Part shown: positions 1-11,445 of the stretch, piece after piece
Layout of the letters: each line of letters starts with the position of its first letter
Numbering within the stretch: position 1 is the stretch's first letter
From: Pyrenochaeta sp. MPI-SDFR-AT-0127
Lineage: Eukaryota; Ascomycota; Dothideomycetes; Pleosporales; Cucurbitariaceae
Reading direction: 5' to 3'
Assembly (NCBI GenBank): GCA_020747015.1
Contig: JAGTJM010000003.1
Span: 558,001-622,000 of the forward strand
Length of the DNA: 64,000 nucleotides
The notes under the pieces: generated by a model
What the model was told of the DNA's origin: nothing
What the model saw: only the letters and a program-made list of their open reading frames with translations
Databases searched by the model: none
Position numbers and translations under genes: made by a program

Positions 1-39
1 CGCTTCGGGCCTCGTTACAAGCGCTTACAATTATTGTAG

Positions 40-658
40 ATTCACATTGCATCCCGAACTCTCTCTCCAAAGAGTCTCGCAAGGTTTGCCATTCACGTAC
101 ACCGGTGCGGACATGTACGCTCTCTGCTCAGATGCCATGCTCAAAGCTATCACACGGCAATCACGCGCTGTCGATGAGAAAGTCAAGACATATAACACTA
201 CACATACACCGACAATTTCCATTGCTCATTTCTTCGACCACTTTGCGACAGAAGAGGATACTGCAGTCATGGTCACAGAAGCCGACTTTATCGAGGCCCA
301 CCGAGAACTCGTGCCTAGCGTTAGCGCTGACGAATTGCGGCACTACGAAAGAGTGCGCAAAGCTTTCGAGGGCACGGGGAAAAAGGAGGATGAGAAAAAG
401 AAGCAAGCGGTAGCTGCTGGTCAACAAGGGCCAACACAGACTCTAAGCTTCAAAGGCAAGGGTAAAGCAAAGGCCACAGAGGACGAAGAAGGCATGGTCA
501 TTCGAACAGAAAATATCGATCTTAATGGGTCTGCTGGTGGAAGCAGCGGAAAGGGAAAAGGAAAGGCACCAGTCGCGAATCACGGAAAGCAAAATAGTGT
601 TGATATCGCGGAAGGTGGTTTTGGTGATGCCACGCAGGACGATGATCTCTATTCTTAA
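40..658 (+). CDS. PEX6: Peroxisomal AAA-ATPase Pex6, C-terminal exon (5' part outside window)
   Basis: This is the last exon of the Pex6 ATPase, which with Pex1 pulls the PTS1 receptor Pex5 out of the peroxisomal membrane. A 3' splice site (TTGTAG at 34-39) precedes an exon starting in the FTLHP segment typical of Pex6. The motif LPFTYTGADMYALCSDAM is the helical end of the second AAA module (D2), followed by KAITR and a basic, low-complexity tail rich in Lys, Gly and Ala. TAA is at 656-658. No ATG is expected in the exon, because the gene begins left of the window. The identity rests on the highly conserved TGAD region; other AAA proteins are less likely given the exact LPFTYTGAD and AITR context. 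Confidence 0.9.
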
Positions 659-1366
659 ATTTGTATTTCTTCGAGAGCGACATTTGCATGGTCTGGATGA
701 GCAATGGTTTTTGTATTATTCCTTGCAGTTACGACTTCAGGGCTACAAAATGTCGATATCTAGCTATGAAGGACGTTTATCCACCTCCGAAGCCAATCAA
801 GTCGAGCATACACGCAGAATTCTCATGTACTTGAAACAAAGCACCTTTTTCCTCCCCCGGGTAAGACAGTTTACACCTCCCCCAACATCTCCGGCTGACA
901 CAGATCTGGGTTGCCTGGAGTATGGCTGAAGAACAGGGCGTTGTGGGCCTTGTAAGCACCGAGCAGCGCGATGTATCTGATGACGAAGAGCTGCGCCACG
1001 CTCGGATTGCATCCACTACCATTCTGATGCAAGCCAACCTCAGATACGGCGTTCCTCCGAGCTCCAGTTTTGATCGGCGCGTGTTACTATTCGCGTCCCG
1101 ATCTAAGCATAAGGCTCGAAGCACATTCCAGGTCCCTGCGTTTCCTGTTGCACAGCAGAGGGGATACGCGTTTGTTTTGCCCCATTTGAGAAAGCTTACG
1201 TGTGGATTGAGAAATATTTATTGTGAGTCTTTTGTCTCCTTGGTAGCAGTTTACATTTTTTTTTTAAACATCCCCATTTTCCAAAGTTTCTCGCTTGCGT
1301 ACTTTGTCCTTTTGTCACTTTGATCCTACGCATCTTCACTGCTTAACGGTAGACACTTCCTCCATC
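659..1366. other. Intergenic, PEX6 3' end to GPI-protein promoter
   Basis: I see no supported gene. An ATG-started reading frame of 133 codons at 922-1323 has no recognisable domain and runs into the leader of the next gene, so I treat it as chance. A T-rich run at about 1255-1265 and pyrimidine-rich sequence before 1367 look like promoter/5' UTR sequence for the downstream gene. Confidence 0.5.
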
Positions 1367-2074
1367 ATGAAGTCAACTATCTTTGCCGCCACGGCACTTC
1401 TCTCTACTTCCTATGCTGCAACCGCCACTCTAGCATCTACCAAGTGTCTGGGTCCCACCATTCCCACTGAGCAGTTCAGCATCGAAATCGGGACTTCTCA
1501 GCCTGTAGCAAAGAAGCTCGCATCAGTATGCGGTCTACAGCTCCTCTCGGCCTCGGACAACATCGACGTGAAGACCATCCAATGTCAAGCTTTCCTCGAC
1601 ACCGAGGGCACACAGCCCGGCTCAGCCGTCTTCACATTCGACGAACCAGCTCTAATCGGCACCAACCCAATCCAAGAACAATCAGTCCTCTGCACGATTC
1701 AATCGCCAGCCCACTCCACCCTTCTCAACCGCCGTCAAAACAACGACACAGACCCAGTCTCCTCGTCAACTACACGCTCTCCCCCGCGCTCCACGGTCCT
1801 CTCGTCTTCAGCAACGTATAGCCCCCCGAGCTCCGCGGCAGGCAACTCAACATCCTCAGCGGCGCCCTCGACAATCGTAAGAACCATCATCGCAACCGCG
1901 AGCTCGGGACTGCCCACTCCGAGCGGCAACTCCACAGCTCCCAGTAACACGGGGACGCCTAGTCCGACGGAAAGCAGTAGCACTCCGAGCCCGAGCCCGA
2001 ATTCTGGCGCCGTGGGCGCGCTAAGCGTTGGGACTGCTGTGATTGCTGCAGCGTTTGCGGCGGTGCTGCTTTAG
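1367..2074 (+). CDS. Secreted GPI-anchored Ser/Thr-rich cell-surface protein
   Basis: A 235-aa protein from a single exon. It starts with a classical signal peptide (MKSTIFAATALLSTSYAA). A cysteine-containing N-terminal part (Cys in KCLGP, VCGLQ, IQCQA and LCTIQ) of about 100 residues follows. A long Ser/Thr/Pro-rich stalk then ends in a hydrophobic C-terminus (GALSVGTAVIAAAFAAVLL) preceded by small residues, the layout of a GPI-attachment signal. The start at 1367 is chosen because the in-frame sequence upstream lacks a signal peptide and the ATG directly begins one. No catalytic family is recognisable; the four-cysteine N-terminal region may be a small extracellular domain. It likely resides in the plasma membrane or cell wall. 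Confidence 0.8.
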   Translation: MKSTIFAATALLSTSYAATATLASTKCLGPTIPTEQFSIEIGTSQPVAKKLASVCGLQLLSASDNIDVKTIQCQAFLDTEGTQPGSAVFTFDEPALIGTNPIQEQSVLCTIQSPAHSTLLNRRQNNDTDPVSSSTTRSPPRSTVLSSSATYSPPSSAAGNSTSSAAPSTIVRTIIATASSGLPTPSGNSTAPSNTGTPSPTESSSTPSPSPNSGAVGALSVGTAVIAAAFAAVLL

Positions 2075-2602
2075 AGTGTGACAGTGTCCAAGTCTGAGCG
2101 ATTGATGAAAGTGGAGGGCTTTGTTTAGAGTGATGGACTAGAGCACTAGGCGTTGAGGGGGGCGATTTCTTGTACTACTTTTGCGGCATGGGTCAGGCGT
2201 TTATAGTATTTTTCTCAACATGGATAGTCGTTAATATAAGACTTTCCTCGTAGTTCGCTTGCCAAGCTTGCTTCACACTCCTTCCTCTAGACTTTCTTTT
2301 GGGATTATAGGGGGGTTAGTATTCGGCTTGATGAGTGTTATGTGGTTGCTTGTTTGCATCACTTGCAGCTCTCTACCATTTCAAGTCCACTGCATTCTGC
2401 ACCAGAGCCGCATTGCCAATGCAAGACAGCTGTGCCGTCTACTCCAAGTCGGACTATACTGCACCAGCGAAGTACCAAGATCTCAGCTAGCAAATCAACA
2501 ATCACTCAGTCAAAACAGTTCCTTAATCAGCACCATTGCTCATGTCTTTTGCTAATGGGCTGACAGAGAATCTGTTGAGCAGAAACAAGAGAAGGCAGTG
2601 TA
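2075..2602. other. Intergenic between convergent 3' ends
   Basis: This lies between the GPI-protein gene and the 3' end of FAN1. It should hold the two 3' UTRs; I see no gene or repeat. Confidence 0.5.
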
Positions 2603-5237
2603 TTATCCAACGATCCTAACTTCCTTCGCGACCGCTGCACAAAGCTCGACTCTCACCCCTGCGCCCGAGAGGACATGTATCCAAAGCCTCTGCGTATCAC
2701 TCAGGCGATCATTTTCACTCTTCACCTCTGCAAATTTGACCTCTCCTTTCCCTCCACTGTCTTCTTCGACTCTCCATAGAAATAGATCTGGCACCCCGCC
2801 GCCTCTCTGTCCATATTCCTGTGCCATGACTTTACACACCGTCGCTAGCGCCTCGCCTTCGAAACAACGTACGATCTCGAGGAGGTCGAGGATGTCGTAT
2901 GTCCAGTCGAGGCCCACAACGCAAGTTTTACGCTCGTGATGCTCGTCATAGATTTTTTGCATGATTGTAGGGGCGTCGCCATTTGAGATTTCATTCAGGC
3001 GTGCGTTGATCTCTGAGATGCGTGAAGGGTAGAAAGCGTCGGTATGCAGGTCCAGTGGACACGTCTGGTACGGTGTCTGGAAGACGTTGGGGATATATGT
3101 AAACAAAACATCAAAGAACAAATACGCGAAGAGGGTGCGCACTATGCCTCCTTCGCTATGATAGCCTTTCCAGCCTTGATTACGGTAGTGCGAGAGACAC
3201 ATTGCTTCAACTGAGCACTCGCCATCTTCTCGAGGATCAATCCATATTGTTTTTGCACCACGTCTCCCAGGATTGGGATGTGGTGAGCTGTTTCGCCGTG
3301 ACAGAAGCGGAGTCTCGCGCTCAATGCGTGTTCCTTCCATGGTAACTTCAACAGGTTTTGTGAGGCGGACGTGTCCGAAATCATGCTGTGCGCGTTTCGC
3401 AATGTTTAACGATTTCTCGATTTTGGTCACACGTTTCTGCAGGTCATAGTGGTGTATGATATGTACGAGGTTGTCCTGTAAACCGTCTTCGCAAGTTCTT
3501 AAGGCAATGCGTTTCCACTGCTTCTTTTGCTGCTCTTCGTTTCTCTTCCCAGCTTCGGTGAGTGCGGCCATGTAATGTTCTTCAAGCAATGCTTTTCGCT
3601 GATACCAAGCTCCACGGCGAGAATGATGGAAGAGGCGTTGTTGTAACAGCTCGGTCAAAAGCTCATGCTCGCGCTTGTGCTCCTTGCGACGTCTCAGGAC
3701 CTCCAAAGCCTTATGAATGATACGTGTATACACCCATGCTGGCGAAAGGCGGCGTAGGTACGATCCTTCGCCGCTGTGGTAGATACTTTCCTCTTTTTGT
3801 TGCTCTTCCTTGACCAGCGCTTGCCAGCGAGGGTAGACTTCCTCAAAGGTGTCCAAAATCTCCTGAAGCCCCTTCTCTGTCGGTCGGCCGTTGAATTCCA
3901 GGATATTGTCTATTCGAAATTGTGTGCGTATTGAGGCTTCATATTCTAGCAGCAACGAGCGCGAGGCGAAGATGTTTGCTGATCGAGAGACAATGTACTC
4001 GGGGAAGTTACGGCGGGCTATCTTCGCAAGGATGATGGTCGTTAGTGATTTTTCAGTCCACTCTGTAGATCGATAGAAGACAAGATGTACGCGTTCGAAA
4101 AGCTTTAGTGTAGCCATAGATAGTCGTATACAAGGCCCCGTGTCGTTCATGATCTTGCGAGTAAAGTGCGCATCCCGGTTGGCGTCATCAGAGAGTTCGT
4201 CTACCGGTACAGTCTCGACTTCAGGAGTTTCCGGTCGCGACCCAGAAGCAGAAGAGCGTCTTGACATTTCCGAATCCGATCGCTTCAACCCAACGTAGCC
4301 CAGGCCCGTTTGTTTCTGGCTTGCCTTACGCAAGGCTTTCAGAAGATCTCTTTTGTTCTTACCTTGCACCTTTGCATCCTTTGCCAGTGCCTTCAGTTCA
4401 TCAAGCTTGAGCAATGAGGAAGCTTCCTCCAGCGTAGTTATCTCCTCCTCTGATCTATCCGCAAAGGTGAACGAGGCACCTAATGTAGTACCGACAGGCG
4501 CTTCCAGCTCGCCAGGGTGTGACTCAGCTTTAGAGGACGATACAGGTAAGCCGTATGCGTATTGCAGGCTTTCCACTGCCCCCTCGAGGTCTGATATATC
4601 GCTATGGTACCCAAGGTTCTTTACACGATGCCATGCCGATGTCTTGCGTAGGAACAGACGCACATATCTGTAGACAGATGCCATTATTAGCTAAGTTCTA
4701 CATAGTCGACAATTGAGTCTGGGCTTACAAATACTGTGCTTCATAGTTCAGGTCCCTCCAAATCTTGAACACTTCCGTCTCCGCCTCATCGAAGAGGTGG
4801 CTCTCCTCGTCCAGTACTGTGTCCAATGCTAGGTTGAAAGCATCCACATACAACGAGCTTTTGCCCCTGACCCATGCCCTTTTCTCTAGGCGATCTTCTG
4901 CGCCCGTTGCATTGTCCTCTTGCGACGCCTTGAACGCCTCATACTCCTCGATAGCTTCCTCACCCGTCTTCACAGCCGGCAAGGCACTCTCTAGATCTGT
5001 CTTATGCTCTAGTTCCCTCTCAGCATCATCGCCGTCATCTTCATCTTCATCAGAATCTGGTATTTCGCGCTTGATAGACTTGCGCGGTGTAGGGGGTGGT
5101 TTCCTGGGGCTATCGCCAGTCTTCTGCCGCTTCACAGGGTAATCTTTCTCTCCATCAAAGTTTGTCGATTTAGGATGCTTGATGAACCTTGTAATCATCT
5201 GGTTGTGTTTGGAAGGGCTCTGGGAGTTGAGCACCAT
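2603..5237 (-). CDS. FAN1: Fanconi-associated nuclease FAN1 (structure-specific VRR-NUC nuclease)
   Basis: FAN1 is a nuclear nuclease that cuts branched DNA in interstrand-crosslink repair. Exons 5237-4729 and 4667-2603 (61-bp intron) give 857 aa. Joining them reads QYLYVRLFLRKTSAWHR, continuous with the family. The first 130 residues are basic/acidic and disordered. A SAP-like DNA-binding helix pair lies near residues 247-287 (TLEEASSLLKLDELKALA), followed by TPR-like helices. The C-terminal VRR-NUC domain (about 775-857) keeps the PD-(D/E)xK residues: GVPD at 794-797 and AEVK with Glu817 and Lys819. The N-terminal ubiquitin-binding UBZ finger of animal FAN1 is not seen, as is usual in fungi. 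The start at 5237 is the first ATG; the frame is open a little upstream but without ATG. Confidence 0.93.
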
Positions 5238-5981
5238 TGTTGTGGGATCATGAAAGCCCGGGCATGACCCCACGATGATGCAGTGTTCCCGCAAAGTGGA
5301 TCCTTGGAACGCGACAGCCCCATCGCGTAGTCACGAGGAAGGCTATCCCTAATCAGGACACCCGTTCGACATTGCTTTTGGAAGACACCTGCCGTGATCG
5401 ATGGATGTCGATATATTTCCAGTCTGGGAAAGTGCTACTCCGGAAACGCGCGAGACCTTGTGCCAAGTCTTCTGTACTACTATGCGAACTGCTACTGCAA
5501 TCGACGGTTTTTGGCACTTGCCTGATTAGGTAGTGGTACTACAATTTGATGCTACAGCCCACAGAAACAAGAGTCCATGAGTCGATCTAGCAGGCGCTTT
5601 AAGAGTCCTACAGCGAACAGGTTGGACGGCTTGCCTTCTGAGAACAGTCGAGATTGAGGTTTGCTGATATCCATGAAGAAGCAGAATCAGAGTGGAGCGG
5701 AGCCAGGGATAAAGTGCATCCAGGATCGAATGACGACTACTACAATCCACAGCTCAACCAAATTTCCTGTTTGGGAAATAATAACATGGAGTATCTAAGC
5801 GTTAGGATATAGAGAAAACAAACAGGTCTAACCCAACCCTCTGAATGCTGATAATAGGCTCATGAAAACGTTACCGCCAACGCGCAGTATATGCTCAAAA
5901 AAGAGACCCCATTCGTGACCGACAAAAAAGTACAAGAGTGGCCGTACCCTGTTCCAAAACGCCGTTGTTCGCTCAAATTCA
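5238..5981. other. Intergenic, FAN1 promoter side
   Basis: This lies between the FAN1 start and the stop of the rhodopsin-like gene on the same strand. Short frames here show no family features. I see nothing else. Confidence 0.5.
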
Positions 5982-7404
5982 TTATTTCCTCGTTCCCTGA
6001 GTGTCTGGACCGCCTTCAATCTTGACGGTCCGTGATTGCCCTGCTTCTAACTGGGCCCCATCCCAGCTGTCCCTCTGGATCTCAACTTTGGTGTCCACTT
6101 GTACTTCCATAACGTTCACGCCCTTCCAGCTATGCATGACTTCGTTAATTGCTCTTTCATCACTGTCCTGGCTCGGTCGCCCTGCAACAGCCGAATTCGA
6201 AAAAGGATTCGCTCTTTCGTCAATCCTTGTCTTTTCCGAGCTGTCAACAGACTGTGCAGCCGATTTACCAAAGCTTGTTCCCAGTTCCACCTCGTCTGAT
6301 TCGAGATTTGTAAATGTGCGCACCCGGCTGCGTGGCCCCTTTGAGGACATGTTTCCATACTGAGAGCCGTATCCATATCGCGGCTGTTTTGAAGCGCCCG
6401 TGATGTATGAGTTTGTGTGGTCGCGGAGAAAGCGAATGTGTTCGCGTAGAAGGGGCCAGATACCGGGGAGGTTGGCGACGTAGACGGCAACGGAGGCTTC
6501 ACGCGTGTACCATAACATGTATGCAGTATTGTAAACGTCGGAGAGGTTGTAGACTTTGGTCAAGATTGCCGCGATGATCTGCGAGTCATGTTAGCGGACG
6601 GGAGCTAGAGTATAGCAGGGTTTCTCAACGTACAACGAAAGTACCCATGCTGAATAGCGCTCCCAGCCCAATTTTTTGTTTGATAGGGAGGGACAGCGAA
6701 GCCACCATTGGTATGGGTAGCGCAATGATTAAAACGTCGCTACTGAGATTGAATGTAGCCTGTACGATCGCGAAGTGCTCCAATGTTGTGCACTGAGGAT
6801 TAGGGGGTGGCATCCCCCAGTAACCCTTGAACGGTCGACATGCGGTAAAGAAGGCGATTTGAACTGCAACGTATCCGATGATAACCCATGCTGCAACAAA
6901 GCGTATCCACTTGATGTGCGTCGTCCCAATTGCCATGCGCGCGAACATGAAAAGCATGCATGCTTTGAGCGTCCAGATGACATTGAGCATACACTATGCC
7001 TAGTCAGCCATGCATTTGTGGCTCAGCCAGCAAGTCTTTCACATACCTGCTCAGAAACGACGACAATTTTGGAACCCTTGATGCGCTCCTCTATGTCTTC
7101 TTGCGTGAAGGTATCGAACTCCTCGGGGTGAAATAAATTGCTTCCGCCCCCGCTCGCAATAACGTTTAAGCATACTACAAGTCCTGTGTAGAAGAGAGGA
7201 ACAGCTGTCAACATCATCCAGTCATCGACGGCGAATTGGCTTGCACTTCGAACTCGACGCCATCGTGCAACGCTAGGGCAAGAGGTCAGACTTTTAGAGG
7301 CCAACACAAAGACTTTAAACAACATACGTTCGTACTACTATCATAAATATCCCAATACCATACAAGGTCCATGACTGACTCGACAATTCACGTTGGAACG
7401 ACAT
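5982..7404 (-). CDS. Fungal rhodopsin-like (SAT4/PTH11-type) seven-helix membrane protein
   Basis: A 419-aa integral membrane protein from four exons: 7404-7328, 7272-7047, 6993-6634 and 6578-5982, with introns of 53-55 bp. Hydrophobic helices run from residue 10 (WTLYGIGIFMIVVRT) to about 250. The family landmarks are DDWMML after helix 2, a conserved Cys-containing helix start (EQCMLNVIW), FTACRPFKGYW and NPQC in the extracellular loop, LSSDVLIIALPIPM, and IIAAILTKVYNL at the fourth exon. The C-terminal 150 residues are soluble and Ser/Asp-rich. Such proteins are common in filamentous ascomycetes and some (PTH11) act in surface sensing; a specific role for this one cannot be inferred. Confidence 0.85.
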
Positions 7405-9270
7405 TGCGAAGCCGTACGACACTGCAGCTGTCGATCTGAGGGTCTACCAGGGGAGCCAAAAGGCGTGTAGAAGTGCTGTAGATCTGATGCGCGCGGGAAA
7501 GAATGACTCAAGCCCAAAACCGCTGATCATAAACCGTGTGAATAGTGTGCAGAAAAAATCATACTATAAATTTGTGCTGATGATGGAATAGCCGCCTGAA
7601 CAGTGGCTGTGCACAGGAAGTTTGTCGATGAAGGAGACCAGAGATGGAGCAGAAGCGCCAGACTCTCAGACACAAAAGGATAATTTGGGTGCTAACGAGA
7701 GACTGTACCCACCTGAGACCCAGGAGAATGGCCATATTTGATCAGCGACGGCTCGCCATCTCCTGAGCACTCAATACGCGGAGAGAAGCTAGCGTCATCT
7801 GCGCAATCAAGGGCCGTCTCGTCGGCTCGCTCAACTTGTCAACAACGTGGAGGTACTGTTGGCAATTAGCACCGAAGTCGATCCATATACTTATGAAGAT
7901 GTGGTTAAGGTGACGGGGCGGTGGGAACTAAATGACGGACCGGGACCCGCACGCGATTGCGATTGGTGAGGGTGTCATGGAACATGACGCCTGTTCCTTG
8001 ATGGGGGCGGGATCGAGCAGCCACTCGCAGGACCCAGGCGGACCACCAAGAGCGCGGGTGGTAAGCGTCGTTCCGCAGCTGGGACAGCGTCTCGAGCCGC
8101 AAAGCAGGTGTCCCTGGGGCGAGCATAGCGTCTAAGCATGTCGACATTTCAGGAACGGCAAAACAAGGGTTTGGTAGGCTCGCAAAGATAATTCGTTTTT
8201 TGCTGATGGCCTCTTAGTTCGTATTCGTAAGCTTCCTACGGCCAAGACTAGATACAAGAGACTGGGTAATCACGGATGATAAGAAAAGTTCAGGGTCAGT
8301 GTCCCGTTCCTGTCGGCATGTTCTTGCAGTGTCCGTGTCCCACTCGATCAAGAACGTCTCCGGAACGGGAATCATCATCTCCTCCCGGTGCACGGTTCAA
8401 AGACCTTGACGACTTCGGTTATTTCCAATCTGCTCAATGCAACGGACATCACTCCGATCATGCAGGTGCTGTCCGGGGCAGCCATCGAAGTGGCCCCTGA
8501 AACGGACGTAAGTGCCGAGGTCTCGAAGGATTGCGAGGGGAAAAAAAGTCATCTTGGCAATTGTGCGACTTGCATCAGACTGCAGTTGTGGAAATCATGG
8601 GCAGATCGATCTTGGGACTGGCGGAGCGAAACGTGGGATGTGAAGCGTTGTCGCGATAAGAAAAAGCAACAATGCTATGTTTAGGTTAGCGTCGTGACTA
8701 AAAAGGTCGCTTGCGCCAAGCCACCCTTCGCGGATGCCGTCCCGGCCGCATGGCTCGCAAGCCAGCATGTTCCCTTGAGGCGAACCTGAGCCTAATTGCT
8801 GCGCCGTATCCGCCCCACCTTCGCACGCTACCTCCGAGGCCTCTCATTGGTATCAAGGTTCCAAGACACCTCTATCGGTCGTGCTTCTGTCACAGAAACG
8901 ACACATGCACGCATGGCATTCCACCAGTCACAAAGACGCAGAGAACACGCCCAACATATTTCGGCCGAAGCAACCAGATGCAGTCTTTATTACAAGGAAC
9001 GTATCTTAATACAAATATATAAGCCTGCATCGCCGTAGAAATACTCCCGAACATGCAGTTTGTCTTCGGCATCGAACATGTCGGCTTGGCCACACAAGAC
9101 CAGCCACAGAACGACAAAAGACTGATGCTATCGCACAAAGCCTGTAGATGATGGGTAGACTTACATTACAAGGAAATACTGAATGCGAAACTGCATGGAA
9201 CCGCTGAAATGCACGCGCTAAATCGAGCAGAAAAATAAATAAACAAAAGCTTTGAAAACAAATCTCTTCT
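7405..9270. other. Gene-poor stretch, 1.9 kb
   Basis: No reading frame here has a domain, signal peptide with an ATG, or plausible splicing to a neighbour. The left end should hold the promoter of the rhodopsin-like gene, the right end the 3' UTR of the repeat protein. No repeats or RNA genes were recognised. Confidence 0.45.
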
Positions 9271-11445
9271 TCAAAGGGCCCAGCTACCCTTCCTAACGGC
9301 TGTCCCACGACCACCATTTAGGAATTCGTCTTCCGCCATGCCAGGATGCTGTCTTGCCCATTCTTGAATATATATCCGTAGCGCACGCCATCGCATGCAC
9401 GTCTCCTCCGTAATTATGGTATTGGTCAGATTCCCGTCCTTGCCGAGTCGAATATAGCCTCGGGATTCTGCAAGGTAGTCGTCTTGCCTTAGTTCAAAGA
9501 CTGGGATTTTCGAGATCTTGGACAACTCGTCATCAAAGGGGCGGGCCATCGAGGGGTAACCTAACGACAGGTAGTTGTATACCTGGGTGACAAAATCGTC
9601 AGAAAAATCTTCTGTGATGGACTGTTCGATGGCGAGTTTCTCGTCGATGCTGGTAAAGTCCGTCGTAATTCCATAAGCCGATGCTGGAGGCGTAGGTGGT
9701 AGCAGACTCATGGCGGGGGTTGGGCAGGGCGATAACGGATTGGCCTTCTCATTGTGTGGAGTGAGAATGCCGGTGGGTCCTCGAGGTGACTGGTCCCCGC
9801 CATTAACACAGAATCCGCCCCACAGGCCATGAGTGCTTGAAGCTCGACTGTTCGCAGTTGACCATAAAGATGGAGTTTTACTGGTTTGCCGGCCATTGCC
9901 CTGACCACACCAGAGGCTTTCTCCTTTCTCCGAGGCGGCTTTGGACTGCTCAGAGAGGTAGCACATGGCCGTCTTAACAGCATCGCATCCTTGTGTGGGG
10001 TCGAAACGGGATGGCTCAGGAGAAGCGCATCGGGGGAACTGAATATCCTTGCCAAGCATCGGTGGACGAGCGCCTTTTCGCATACGCTCCAACTCCGGAT
10101 CCCTTTGCTCACTCGCAAGTTTCTTCGCCAGAGTAGCATCCAGAAAGCCGGCAGGGTTACCAAAGGGATTGAAAGTTGGCTTTGTTGGCTCCTTCTTCTT
10201 ACTTGAAGGCTGCTCTTGCTTCGGCTTTGGCGCCTCTGACTGTTCTTGAAATTTCCGCATAGCTGCCAACTCCCAATTCACCTCGGTGAACGACACCTCA
10301 CTCCCTTGTTTTGCTCCATCCATTGATGAACCCGATCCCTCTATATCGCAGTCGACAAAGTGATCTACAGGTTCGTGATAGTCGTCGTTGGGGAACGCTG
10401 CCATGGCCTGCTCGCGTAATTGCTTCTCAGCGGCTTTCGCAGCCAGCTCGAGTAAATAACCAGCGGACCTATCGTCAACACTCTCTCGTCTTCGTGTGAC
10501 CTCTTTATACATAAACGAATGATCAGACGTGATCGATGGTGACGTGGTAGGTGAGGATGGGGTAGAGCCCTCTGACTCGGATGATTCAATAGGGTCCAAA
10601 TCGGGCACGCGGAATGAATGCTGGGATGCACTGAAATAGGATCGCCGCCGTGACAGCGGAGATGCGTTACGCTGTATCTCCAAGAACAGTGGGTTTTGAG
10701 TAAGGTCAATGGTTGGAGTGTTCGTTGGTGGTGTTGGAGGAATTCCTAATATTCTCGCTCTCCTAGCACTGATAACTTCGTCAGGAGTTGCCTCGGTCTT
10801 GTCCGAAGGATGAAGAGCAGGGGCTGTATCACCGGCCTTGCGAGATCGTTGAGCAGTCTCGATAAGTTGAGGTGCAAATTTCTTTGGGGGCCGCCTCAGT
10901 GCACTCTTGAGCATGCGATTGCTACTTGATATTGCCTCTACTGGCTCAGGTTTGAACTTTCGCGGGGAGGACGACGTTTGCTCATGCCATTCTTCAGCAA
11001 ACTTTTTACGGCTACACGTCCTTGAGGTAGTCTCTATAGGCTCTGGTGCAAAACGGCGGTTTGACCTTTTCGTGGTTACCGTAGGCTCGGGTGCAAACTT
11101 CCGGTGAGATTTGGTCGTTGTCTCAATTGGCTCAGGAGCAAACGTGCGAATTATTCTCGGTCTATCTGAAAGTTGCTCTTGGGGTTGATCCTTGGACGAC
11201 TTGACTGATGTCTCGATTGGCTCTGGGACAAATTTTCGTATCGGTTTGGCTTTCGTACTTTTCGACTGCTCCTCTTGAGATCGGTCCTTTGAGGATTTGG
11301 TAGTCGTTTCGATTGGCTCGGGAGCAAACTTTCTGAGTAGCTTAGGCCTTTGCGGTTGGACTTCCTCCGGTTTATTCTTGGACGACTTGACAGTAGATTC
11401 GATGGGCTCGACGTTGAAACGTCGTGGCGGTGTTGCTGATGCCAT
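9271..11445 (-). CDS. 724-aa protein with N-terminal [R/K]-x-F-x-P-E-P-I-E-T repeats, function unknown
   Basis: Single exon; the ATG at 11445 begins MASATPPRRF, directly at the first repeat. Residues about 8-201 hold nine degenerate repeats of a basic-aromatic-acidic motif (RKFAPEPIETTTKSS, RKFVPEPIETSVKSS, RRFAPEPIETTSR and others), spaced 15-32 residues apart by Lys/Ser/Gln-rich linkers. The middle is disordered with Ser/Pro runs. The last 130 residues look folded and conserved in style (DDFVTQVYNYLSLGYPSM, ISKIPVFELRQDDY, CMRWRALRIYIQEWARQHP). I do not recognise a named domain. It is probably an Ascomycota-restricted nuclear or cytoplasmic adaptor-like protein, but this is inference only. 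Confidence 0.78.
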   Translation of the reverse strand: MASATPPRRFNVEPIESTVKSSKNKPEEVQPQRPKLLRKFAPEPIETTTKSSKDRSQEEQSKSTKAKPIRKFVPEPIETSVKSSKDQPQEQLSDRPRIIRTFAPEPIETTTKSHRKFAPEPTVTTKRSNRRFAPEPIETTSRTCSRKKFAEEWHEQTSSSPRKFKPEPVEAISSSNRMLKSALRRPPKKFAPQLIETAQRSRKAGDTAPALHPSDKTEATPDEVISARRARILGIPPTPPTNTPTIDLTQNPLFLEIQRNASPLSRRRSYFSASQHSFRVPDLDPIESSESEGSTPSSPTTSPSITSDHSFMYKEVTRRRESVDDRSAGYLLELAAKAAEKQLREQAMAAFPNDDYHEPVDHFVDCDIEGSGSSMDGAKQGSEVSFTEVNWELAAMRKFQEQSEAPKPKQEQPSSKKKEPTKPTFNPFGNPAGFLDATLAKKLASEQRDPELERMRKGARPPMLGKDIQFPRCASPEPSRFDPTQGCDAVKTAMCYLSEQSKAASEKGESLWCGQGNGRQTSKTPSLWSTANSRASSTHGLWGGFCVNGGDQSPRGPTGILTPHNEKANPLSPCPTPAMSLLPPTPPASAYGITTDFTSIDEKLAIEQSITEDFSDDFVTQVYNYLSLGYPSMARPFDDELSKISKIPVFELRQDDYLAESRGYIRLGKDGNLTNTIITEETCMRWRALRIYIQEWARQHPGMAEDEFLNGGRGTAVRKGSWAL
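10843..11424 (-). repeat. Degenerate coding repeats (nine units) in the 724-aa protein
   Basis: Nine units share the core [RK]-x-F-x-P-E-P-[IV]-E-[ST]. The second to fourth are most alike and also share linker residues (TKSSKD, Q-E-Q). Units seven and nine are eroded (KKFAEEWHEQ, KKFAPQLIET). The spacing is irregular, so the array was built by duplications of differing length. Confidence 0.85.

Noticed and set aside
922..1323. 133-codon ATG-started frame upstream of the GPI-protein gene
   Set aside because: No domain, overlaps the likely leader of the next gene, and its end is a hydrophobic translation of T-rich sequence.
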